Part shown: one piece after another, positions 26,614-36,800 of the stretch
Layout of the letters: every line of letters starts with the position of its first letter
How positions within the stretch are numbered: the stretch's first letter is position 1
From: Plasticicumulans lactativorans
GTDB taxonomy: Bacteria; Pseudomonadota; Gammaproteobacteria; Competibacterales; Competibacteraceae
Length of the DNA stretch: 64,000 bases
Direction: 5' to 3'
Assembly: GCF_004341245.1 (NCBI RefSeq)
Contig: NZ_SLWY01000013.1
Location: 62,001 to 126,000 of the forward strand
Translations under genes and position numbers: made by a program
The notes under the pieces: model-generated
Seen by the model: only the letters and a program-made list of their open reading frames with translations
What the model was told of the DNA's origin: nothing
Database searches by the model: none

Positions 26614-27044
26614 AACCAAGCCCGCTGATCGACATCCTCCGGCAACTGATCGACATGGACCCCCTCAGGTCCATGCGCCAGATCGCGCTGGCGTGCGGCA
26701 TCAAACCCTCGACGCTCTCGCGGATGCTGTCGGGGGTCATCTCCGACCCGAGGGATCACCAGTTGGCGCCGCTGGCGGCTCGCTACGGGCTGAGCGTCGA
26801 GCAGCTTCGCGGGCGCGCCGAGATCGACTGGGAGGCGGTCAGGTGCCGGCTGCAGGGCGCCTCACAGCCGCCGCCACAGCGCGACGCGCAAACGATCGCG
26901 AACATGCGGCTGGCCCTGATACAGCACATCGCCAGCGGCTCGCCCGAAGAGATCGAGCGCCTTACGCGCATCCTGCGCATCCCGGTGGATGACGCGCTGC
27001 CAGGGCTGAGCGGCGTCGATAAGCCGACGAATAACCATCGCTGA
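26610..27044 (+). CDS. Small helix-turn-helix regulator, copy 1 (phage-repressor like)
   Basis: 144 residues from the ATG at 26610; an upstream ATG at 26532 is rejected because the sequence there holds the operator-like sites. The N-terminal helix-turn-helix is around residues 20-62 (MRQIALACGIKPSTLSRMLSG). The C-terminal tail, from about residue 91 (RDAQTIANMRLALIQ) to DDALPGL, is nearly identical to that of the gene at 27344, while the DNA-binding parts are unrelated. The tail is predicted helical and could be a dimer or partner-docking module. It lies between the stray repeat and the array. Likely a phage or mobile-element regulator, target unknown. Confidence 0.7.
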   Translation: MQPSPLIDILRQLIDMDPLRSMRQIALACGIKPSTLSRMLSGVISDPRDHQLAPLAARYGLSVEQLRGRAEIDWEAVRCRLQGASQPPPQRDAQTIANMRLALIQHIASGSPEEIERLTRILRIPVDDALPGLSGVDKPTNNHR

Positions 27045-27054
27045 TGGCGGAGCG

Positions 27055-27307
27055 CTCTGTAACGAGCCAGCGAGGAGGCATGGGGCGACCCGCGAGCCGA
27101 GGAGCCCCCGGTAGCCAGGGAGAATGGCGTCAAGCCATTTGAGCGTCGGGTCTGCGCAGCGCGTCTCGACGGGCGTAGCAGGCCCGATGCGCAGGGCGAA
27201 CCGGGGCCGTTGGACACGCCGTAGAGGCACGGGATGGGCGCCCGCGAAGCCGGGATGCTCGACAGGGATGGCGAGCGGGTGCACAACAGCCTCTACTCCA
27301 CAGATTT
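27055..27307 (+). other. Intergenic stretch with hairpins between the two small regulators (possible structured RNA)
   Basis: The 299 bases between the two genes have no credible reading frame but show short inverted repeats, for example AATGGC/GCCATT around 27123-27140 and several CCCG/CGGG pairs. The block begins with CTCTGTAACGAGCCAG (27055-27070), repeated as CTCTGTAACAAGCCAG (27753-27768) at the same distance after the second regulator, showing that the duplicated unit includes the 3' flank. A small RNA is possible but not shown. Confidence 0.3.
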
Positions 27308-27335
27308 TTGACCATCCATAGCCACCGCTATAGCG
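27308..27335 (+). promoter_or_regulatory. Promoter and palindromic operator of the second small regulator
   Basis: TTGACC at 27308-27313 could serve as -35. TATAGC at 27329-27334 as -10 overlaps the perfect palindrome CGCTATAGCG (27326-27335), 8 bases before the ATG at 27344. An operator on the -10 box would allow autorepression. Confidence 0.45.
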
Positions 27336-27343
27336 TGCGAGAC

Positions 27344-27742
27344 ATGAACACCTTGGCTGATCGACTGCATGAGCTGATGACAGCGCGGCGCCTGACGCAG
27401 GCGCAGCTAGCCGACGCTGCAGGGGTCAGTCAGAACGCTGTGCACAAGCTGGCGACAGGCAAGTCCAGCAGGAGCCGATACATCGCGGAGATTGCAGCAG
27501 CCCTCGGCACAACGACTGAATGGCTGACAACTGGCGTCGGCTTTAAGCAGCGACCAGCCGCGGCGGCGGCAGAACAGCCCGACGCGCAAGAGATCGCCAA
27601 CATGCGGCTGGCCCTGATCCAGCGCATCGCCAGCGGCGCGCCCGAGGAGATCGAACGCATCACGCGCATCCTGCACATGCCGGTGGATGACGCGCTGCCA
27701 GGGCTGAACGGCGCCGATAATCCGGCGCACGAAAAGCGCTGA
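27344..27742 (+). CDS. Small Cro/CI-type helix-turn-helix regulator, copy 2
   Basis: 132 residues. The N-terminal domain is a clear Cro/CI helix-turn-helix: LHELMTARRLTQAQLADAAG, then VSQNAVHKLATGKSSRSRY and LGTTTEWLTTG. The tail, from about residue 79 (DAQEIANMRLALIQRIASG) to DDALPGLNG, repeats the tail of the gene at 26610 with only a few changes. The DNA of the tails is about 90% identical, but the DNA-binding domains differ, so this is a duplication with a swapped N-terminal domain. It is the last gene before the array. Confidence 0.75.
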   Translation: MNTLADRLHELMTARRLTQAQLADAAGVSQNAVHKLATGKSSRSRYIAEIAAALGTTTEWLTTGVGFKQRPAAAAAEQPDAQEIANMRLALIQRIASGAPEEIERITRILHMPVDDALPGLNGADNPAHEKR

Positions 27743-27876
27743 ATCCGAACCTCTCTGTAACAAGCCAGAAATTTGTCGCTACTATGACTGCCTTACGGCG
27801 AGCGGACTGCCGGGGGTCGGCAGCGGCGCGCCGGGAGCAAATGGAGCTAGAGATGGACACCAACAAAAATGACGGG
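27743..27876. other. Region between the second regulator and the leader-distal end of the array
   Basis: 134 bases. A ribosome-site-like GGAG precedes an ATG at 27853 whose frame (MDTNKNDG...) runs straight into the first repeat and stops after the first spacer. It looks like the start of a gene cut off by the array, or a chance reading frame. No promoter is evident. Confidence 0.35.
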
Positions 27877-30800
27877 GTCTTAATCCCTTCTTCATCAGGG
27901 CAGTGTTTCAAACGGAACGGCTGGTGAGGTTCTGGCGGGCCGAAGGCGGTCTTAATCCCTTCTTCATCAGGGCAGTGTTTCAAACCATGCTAAACCGCCC
28001 ACAGTGAGCGAGCCCCGCCCGTCTTAATCCCTTCTTCATCAGGGCAGTGTTTCAAACAGCTGCTGGAAATCGACATGGACCCCGAAGGTCCGTCTTAATC
28101 CCTTCTTCATCAGGGCAGTGTTTCAAACGCCATATCCAGACACAGCGAAAGATTTTTTGCGGGTCTTAATCCCTTCTTCATCAGGGCAGTGTTTCAAACT
28201 GGGCCGGACCGACACAATCGTCTCGGCCGCGCGGTCTTAATCCCTTCTTCATCAGGGCAGTGTTTCAAACTGGTCAAGCGCATGGAAGCGATTGCAGCCG
28301 GAAAGTCTTAATCCCTTCTTCATCAGGGCAGTGTTTCAAACCCGCGGTGCGCGCCGAACTGGAGCACCGGATCGCGTCTTAATCCCTTCTTCATCAGGGC
28401 AGTGTTTCAAACCATCGCCCGCCGACGGCATTGCGAGGAAGTTGAGAGTCTTAATCCCTTCTTCATCAGGGCAGTGTTTCAAACCTGAGGCCCTCGCGGC
28501 GGCGACCGACGAGGTGATGTCTTAATCCCTTCTTCATCAGGGCAGTGTTTCAAACCGGTGGTTCCTCGACGCGCTTGATAGCGTCGATTTCGTCTTAATC
28601 CCTTCTTCATCAGGGCAGTGTTTCAAACCGGTATGGCTGGCGTGGGGTTACCGCCCGCACACGGGTCTTAATCCCTTCTTCATCAGGGCAGTGTTTCAAA
28701 CGACACGTCGTATGACCGGCCCACGAAGGCCGAGTGTCTTAATCCCTTCTTCATCAGGGCAGTGTTTCAAACGAAGAACAAAGCCGCCGGATTCTTATTA
28801 TCAATCTGTCTTAATCCCTTCTTCATCAGGGCAGTGTTTCAAACCGGGCGCCTCCGAGAAGTTCGTGTTGGACCATTGGTCTTAATCCCTTCTTCATCAG
28901 GGCAGTGTTTCAAACGTCGTCCGCAAGGCTCGGCTTAACTGATTTCCGCGTCTTAATCCCTTCTTCATCAGGGCAGTGTTTCAAACAGCCCGCCTCGCTC
29001 AACAACGGCCGCGGCCCGGTTGTCTTAATCCCTTCTTCATCAGGGCAGTGTTTCAAACGAAGGGCCCGGCGCGCAAGCGCCAGCCCAAGGCGAGTCTTAA
29101 TCCCTTCTTCATCAGGGCAGTGTTTCAAACTTCGCGGGCGCGCCGTACTACGCCGGCAGCGAGTATGTCTTAATCCCTTCTTCATCAGGGCAGTGTTTCA
29201 AACGTCAAGACTTACGCTGCTTTGTATGAGCGTAAGGGTCTTAATCCCTTCTTCATCAGGGCAGTGTTTCAAACGCAACGCAGTGGTTCATCGACGCGCT
29301 TGGTGATGTCTTAATCCCTTCTTCATCAGGGCAGTGTTTCAAACGGCCGGCGGCACTAAGGCCGTCGTTATTTACCGCGGTCTTAATCCCTTCTTCATCA
29401 GGGCAGTGTTTCAAACGGCAAACGTGGAAAGCATGAAGCGTGGTGCTGATGTCTTAATCCCTTCTTCATCAGGGCAGTGTTTCAAACGGAAGAGCTATGC
29501 GATATGCAGCGTTTTTGCTGGGTCTTAATCCCTTCTTCATCAGGGCAGTGTTTCAAACGACGACGAACGCGCGCTTGTCGTCAAGACTTACGGTCTTAAT
29601 CCCTTCTTCATCAGGGCAGTGTTTCAAACCGTATCAGGCTGCTCGATGAAGATGCGGACGCGGTCTTAATCCCTTCTTCATCAGGGCAGTGTTTCAAACC
29701 TATCAAGCGCGCGCGTTTCGTCGCCACGAAGGTGTCTTAATCCCTTCTTCATCAGGGCAGTGTTTCAAACGTACAAGGTCTGCGGGTTTACGTCGCTGGT
29801 TAGCGTCTTAATCCCTTCTTCATCAGGGCAGTGTTTCAAACAGAATGGTGATGCAGAACCGCTAATCGTGTTTTGGTCTTAATCCCTTCTTCATCAGGGC
29901 AGTGTTTCAAACACTGAACAATTACAGGTATGCAGCGTTTTTGCTGGTCTTAATCCCTTCTTCATCAGGGCAGTGTTTCAAACCCGCCAGTCAGCCTGTT
30001 TCTCACACGGCTCTAGGGTCTTAATCCCTTCTTCATCAGGGCAGTGTTTCAAACACGAAGGTAAGTTCAAATATTATGAGAAACGAAAGTCTTAATCCCT
30101 TCTTCATCAGGGCAGTGTTTCAAACCATCGACCAACGTGCAAACGAGAAGGAACACAAGTCTTAATCCCTTCTTCATCAGGGCAGTGTTTCAAACATGCC
30201 GCCGCAGGCGGTGTTTGAGTACCGGGGGCGTCTTAATCCCTTCTTCATCAGGGCAGTGTTTCAAACCGATGAGATTTTGTTCTTCAATCCGAAGCATTCG
30301 GTCTTAATCCCTTCTTCATCAGGGCAGTGTTTCAAACCATATTGGGCGCAATGGTTATGCACCACAAATCGTGTGTCTTAATCCCTTCTTCATCAGGGCA
30401 GTGTTTCAAACTCGCCACCCGCAACGGGTGGACCGGAACGATCCGTCTTAATCCCTTCTTCATCAGGGCAGTGTTTCAAACAAACGTTTCATGCGTCTCA
30501 CCGACCGACACGCCACGGTCTTAATCCCTTCTTCATCAGGGCAGTGTTTCAAACCCTACAAAGTATCCGGGTTCACCAGTCTGATCAGTCTTAATCCCTT
30601 CTTCATCAGGGCAGTGTTTCAAACTGATCTGATTCAGGAGGGAACATAGTATGGAATTCGTCTTAATCCCTTCTTCATCAGGGCAGTGTTTCAAACCGCG
30701 GCGGCGCGGTCCACCAGCGGTTGTGGCGTGTCTTAATCCCTTCTTCATCAGGGCAGTGTTTCAAACGACGAGCTGCAGCGTATCTACGGGTTCCTCGTCT

Positions 30801-33800
30801 TAATCCCTTCTTCATCAGGGCAGTGTTTCAAACGCTTCCATGCCCTTGGCATGTATTGGGAGTGCAAGGTCTTAATCCCTTCTTCATCAGGGCAGTGTTT
30901 CAAACCCCATTGGTCGATGCGCTTTTCGCGCGCGGAATCAGTCTTAATCCCTTCTTCATCAGGGCAGTGTTTCAAACCTTATCAGTTGTCCAGAACTTGC
31001 CGCGCTTAGCGCGTCTTAATCCCTTCTTCATCAGGGCAGTGTTTCAAACAGTGAGATACTTAATATGACGTGGCGACCTAGATGTCTTAATCCCTTCTTC
31101 ATCAGGGCAGTGTTTCAAACCCGCCCGCTTCCAGAAGGCGTGCGGGCGTAAAGGGTCTTAATCCCTTCTTCATCAGGGCAGTGTTTCAAACGTGTTCGAG
31201 TACCGCGGCCGTGTGGAGGACGCGTCTTAATCCCTTCTTCATCAGGGCAGTGTTTCAAACATCAGGTTGTGCACGATACGCTAGACTTTGAGTCGTCTTA
31301 ATCCCTTCTTCATCAGGGCAGTGTTTCAAACCGCGCGCTTCGTCGCGACGCGCGTGCTTGTCGGCGTCTTAATCCCTTCTTCATCAGGGCAGTGTTTCAA
31401 ACCAAGGATCACAAACACGTCGGAGCACCCGACGGGTCTTAATCCCTTCTTCATCAGGGCAGTGTTTCAAACCGATTTTTCGCCGCGACCAGTCGCCCGG
31501 ACAAGTCTTAATCCCTTCTTCATCAGGGCAGTGTTTCAAACCCGCATGCGCGACCGCTGGCAAGCGTTCGACGGCGAGTCTTAATCCCTTCTTCATCAGG
31601 GCAGTGTTTCAAACAAAAGGTACTGCTAGCACGGCGCGGGCTGGCATGTCTTAATCCCTTCTTCATCAGGGCAGTGTTTCAAACCGGGTAGTCCGTACTA
31701 CGCCAGCACCGAGTATTCGTCTTAATCCCTTCTTCATCAGGGCAGTGTTTCAAACGCACGGATGCAAATGACTATGTAGGGCGCTGCATGTCTTAATCCC
31801 TTCTTCATCAGGGCAGTGTTTCAAACTCAACTACCTCGGCGATAACGGGGAGATTCTCACCGTCTTAATCCCTTCTTCATCAGGGCAGTGTTTCAAACAA
31901 TGAAAAGGCTCCGAACTACACTGCGGAACAGGTGTCTTAATCCCTTCTTCATCAGGGCAGTGTTTCAAACATGAGCGTAAGCCACACCCTCGCGACGGTG
32001 TGGGTCTTAATCCCTTCTTCATCAGGGCAGTGTTTCAAACCCATGACGACGGCGGGGTGTTTTATAAGAACGGGTCTTAATCCCTTCTTCATCAGGGCAG
32101 TGTTTCAAACTTTCTTTCGAGAATGACGCCGTGGATTATGTTTGGTCTTAATCCCTTCTTCATCAGGGCAGTGTTTCAAACTCGGCTAGCCGCTTTCGTA
32201 TACTGGAGATAGAGCGTCTTAATCCCTTCTTCATCAGGGCAGTGTTTCAAACGAAACGATTGTTGCGAGTATCGCTACCGTTCGTCTTAATCCCTTCTTC
32301 ATCAGGGCAGTGTTTCAAACGGAAGAAGGATTCGACGTCGATATCCTCGATGTAGGTCTTAATCCCTTCTTCATCAGGGCAGTGTTTCAAACCGCGCTGA
32401 TGAGGGGGGTACTGACCGCCATCGCGTCTTAATCCCTTCTTCATCAGGGCAGTGTTTCAAACTGATCTTGACGGTACAGTTGTGGATTCATCGCACGGTC
32501 TTAATCCCTTCTTCATCAGGGCAGTGTTTCAAACGGAAGAGGCCCTGGAGCATGGATGGAACTGGCTGTGTCTTAATCCCTTCTTCATCAGGGCAGTGTT
32601 TCAAACGCGGAATTAAGGTCCATCGGATGGACCTCACGCAGGTCTTAATCCCTTCTTCATCAGGGCAGTGTTTCAAACATCGCAAGAGATGTTGAGACTG
32701 CTAACGGTTCACCGTCTTAATCCCTTCTTCATCAGGGCAGTGTTTCAAACAAAGGTTTTTCGCTGCTACCACGCGGCCCAATAAGGTCTTAATCCCTTCT
32801 TCATCAGGGCAGTGTTTCAAACGGATGCGAAATGATCACTACACGCCCTAACAAGTGTCTTAATCCCTTCTTCATCAGGGCAGTGTTTCAAACTTCACGG
32901 GAGGTGCCATTGTCGTTGCCGACGATGGGTCTTAATCCCTTCTTCATCAGGGCAGTGTTTCAAACGCATGTATCAGCATGTGGAATGACAGCCTTCTACT
33001 GGTCTTAATCCCTTCTTCATCAGGGCAGTGTTTCAAACGATGATACTGATGCTGAACTTGACCAGAAAGAACCGTCTTAATCCCTTCTTCATCAGGGCAG
33101 TGTTTCAAACTGGGCAAGCCGAACGGCTTGCGGCTCGGAAAAGGGTCTTAATCCCTTCTTCATCAGGGCAGTGTTTCAAACGCTGGAAGGGCTCTCTCGC
33201 CTGCGCGAGAGCGCGCGTCTTAATCCCTTCTTCATCAGGGCAGTGTTTCAAACGCTGATCAGTTGCGCGGAATTGGCGGCGTTGAACGGTCTTAATCCCT
33301 TCTTCATCAGGGCAGTGTTTCAAACCCGGGGCGTCGAGTGGTCCGACGACATGGTGTAGTCTTAATCCCTTCTTCATCAGGGCAGTGTTTCAAACGACCC
33401 CACGCGAGACGACAGACCGGGGGAACAGTCTTAATCCCTTCTTCATCAGGGCAGTGTTTCAAACCTACGGCAGCGACGGCGAGCCGCTGCTGCAGGCCGC
33501 GTCTTAATCCCTTCTTCATCAGGGCAGTGTTTCAAACAGTCTGCCCCCTGAACCTCCCGCAGTTCTTTGCGTCTTAATCCCTTCTTCATCAGGGCAGTGT
33601 TTCAAACGTCGGCCCGCTGAGGGCTGTCCGCGCCCAAGCCGTCTTAATCCCTTCTTCATCAGGGCAGTGTTTCAAACGCAGTGCGTCAGCGCTGGTATCA
33701 AAGACAGGAGCTGTCTTAATCCCTTCTTCATCAGGGCAGTGTTTCAAACCACTATTACTGCTTTGCTTGCACTACGGTGCGTGTCTTAATCCCTTCTTCA

Positions 33801-36800
33801 TCAGGGCAGTGTTTCAAACCGGGAGGTCGGCTTCGACTCGGCCTTCCTGCAGGCGTCTTAATCCCTTCTTCATCAGGGCAGTGTTTCAAACTTTCTTTCC
33901 AATGCAGGCACTTGGCGGGGTGAAACGTCTTAATCCCTTCTTCATCAGGGCAGTGTTTCAAACCTACTCGGCTGTCGCCGTCCGCAGCGACGCGCACGTC
34001 TTAATCCCTTCTTCATCAGGGCAGTGTTTCAAACGGTGCGGCGCCGACGAGATCCACTCGGTGGAGTTCGTCTTAATCCCTTCTTCATCAGGGCAGTGTT
34101 TCAAACAGCGCGGAGGCGCTGGCGTTGGAAGGGCTGTGCCGTCTTAATCCCTTCTTCATCAGGGCAGTGTTTCAAACGTATTGGCGGGGCGGGGTCTGCT
34201 GCGCCCCGAGTCTTAATCCCTTCTTCATCAGGGCAGTGTTTCAAACAATCCGTGCCGTCTGGCTCGAATGCCACGATGCAGTCTTAATCCCTTCTTCATC
34301 AGGGCAGTGTTTCAAACACGTTGGGCGAGGTTTGCTCTAGTGGCTTCCGAAACGTCTTAATCCCTTCTTCATCAGGGCAGTGTTTCAAACAAGAGCATCT
34401 GGCAGCAGTACAGGCCGAGATGGCCGTCTTAATCCCTTCTTCATCAGGGCAGTGTTTCAAACCCATCCGGTGGATGGAGACCCACGGCGGCACCATCGTC
34501 TTAATCCCTTCTTCATCAGGGCAGTGTTTCAAACCCAAGGAAGGGCTCGTAGCCTCGGCGCTCGCCGAGGGTCTTAATCCCTTCTTCATCAGGGCAGTGT
34601 TTCAAACGGCGATAGGAGGTAACACTATGCGCTATGCCGCGTCTTAATCCCTTCTTCATCAGGGCAGTGTTTCAAACATGCTTGGGCACGAAATCCGCGC
34701 GGCGTGAAAACGTCTTAATCCCTTCTTCATCAGGGCAGTGTTTCAAACGCACTCGGCGATGCAACGCCCGTCATGCAGGCGGAGTCTTAATCCCTTCTTC
34801 ATCAGGGCAGTGTTTCAAACCGTCTGGCTGGCAAAGGGGTATGGTCCATCCGGGGGTCTTAATCCCTTCTTCATCAGGGCAGTGTTTCAAACGCGGGGAG
34901 TGTCTAGCATGACAACGATATGGTTCGTCTTAATCCCTTCTTCATCAGGGCAGTGTTTCAAACTTTTACGCTGCTCGATTCTTCGCGGTTCGCGGGTCTT
35001 AATCCCTTCTTCATCAGGGCAGTGTTTCAAACTTGCCGACAACGGCAGCGTCTGGCTCGCCCGCGGCGTCTTAATCCCTTCTTCATCAGGGCAGTGTTTC
35101 AAACGTTTCACCAGCCTGATTAGCTCCCCGGAACTCGCGTCTTAATCCCTTCTTCATCAGGGCAGTGTTTCAAACCATGCGCGTACCCGCGTTTTCCGAG
35201 GCGCAAGGTCTTAATCCCTTCTTCATCAGGGCAGTGTTTCAAACGAAGCAGTTGATGGCGATGGGGGTGCGATAGCGGTCTTAATCCCTTCTTCATCAGG
35301 GCAGTGTTTCAAACGGTCGGCGAGATTTATGATACTCGCGGCGGCAGATGTCTTAATCCCTTCTTCATCAGGGCAGTGTTTCAAACGCTCGACGCACGAT
35401 TAGTCCGCACCTTCTGGGTGGTCTTAATCCCTTCTTCATCAGGGCAGTGTTTCAAACACCTACAGGATCGAGGATCACCGCGAGCGCTACCGTCTTAATC
35501 CCTTCTTCATCAGGGCAGTGTTTCAAACCACCGCGTTGCTGCTGCTTACAATCGGCAGTATGGGTCTTAATCCCTTCTTCATCAGGGCAGTGTTTCAAAC
35601 CGCACGGATGCAAATGACTATGTAGGGCGCTGCATAGTCTTAATCCCTTCTTCATCAGGGCAGTGTTTCAAACCGGCCGACGTTGATGAATCACCATTCC
35701 ACTGCGAGGGTCTTAATCCCTTCTTCATCAGGGCAGTGTTTCAAACCCCGCCGTCGTCCGCACCCCGACCGTCCGCAACCGTCTTAATCCCTTCTTCATC
35801 AGGGCAGTGTTTCAAACTCCTGCAGGTCGAACACAGCGGCAGCCGACTTGGCGTCTTAATCCCTTCTTCATCAGGGCAGTGTTTCAAACTTTGCCACTTG
35901 TGCAAAATTCAGGCGCCGCGAGGCGTCTTAATCCCTTCTTCATCAGGGCAGTGTTTCAAACGTTCCGCTGGTGCTAGCCTTCGCGAAAATAATGTGTCTT
36001 AATCCCTTCTTCATCAGGGCAGTGTTTCAAACGCCAAGCTGAGTTGGGCGTCGGCCGCCTTCGCGGGTCTTAATCCCTTCTTCATCAGGGCAGTGTTTCA
36101 AACGGACCCTTGCCCTCGCCCTGGACATCGGCGGGGCGTCTTAATCCCTTCTTCATCAGGGCAGTGTTTCAAACCCAAGCCCGCAGTTCGCATCCCCGCC
36201 GTGCGCAATCGTCTTAATCCCTTCTTCATCAGGGCAGTGTTTCAAACGCGGAGAGGAAGTCGGTGTAGTCCTCGGAGAACTGTCTTAATCCCTTCTTCAT
36301 CAGGGCAGTGTTTCAAACGCAATCGAAGTGAGAGTGCTACTGCCGACGGACGTCTTAATCCCTTCTTCATCAGGGCAGTGTTTCAAACAGTCAGATGCGA
36401 CTGGAGGCGCCATGATTCCCCGCGTCTTAATCCCTTCTTCATCAGGGCAGTGTTTCAAACTGCGCCCCGCTGTGCGATGTGACCCCATGCACCTGTCTTA
36501 ATCCCTTCTTCATCAGGGCAGTGTTTCAAACGGCCCCACCGGCTGGACCTGATCCGCGCCGCACGGGTCTTAATCCCTTCTTCATCAGGGCAGTGTTTCA
36601 AACGGGCTATCGCAACCCACATTGCGGCGCTGCCGGGGTCTTAATCCCTTCTTCATCAGGGCAGTGTTTCAAACGCACTCTGGGCGGCGGGGTGCAGTGA
36701 GTTGCACCTGTCTTAATCCCTTCTTCATCAGGGCAGTGTTTCAAACAACATGCCGACCGCCGTGGTCACCACGGATAGCACGTCTTAATCCCTTCTTCAT

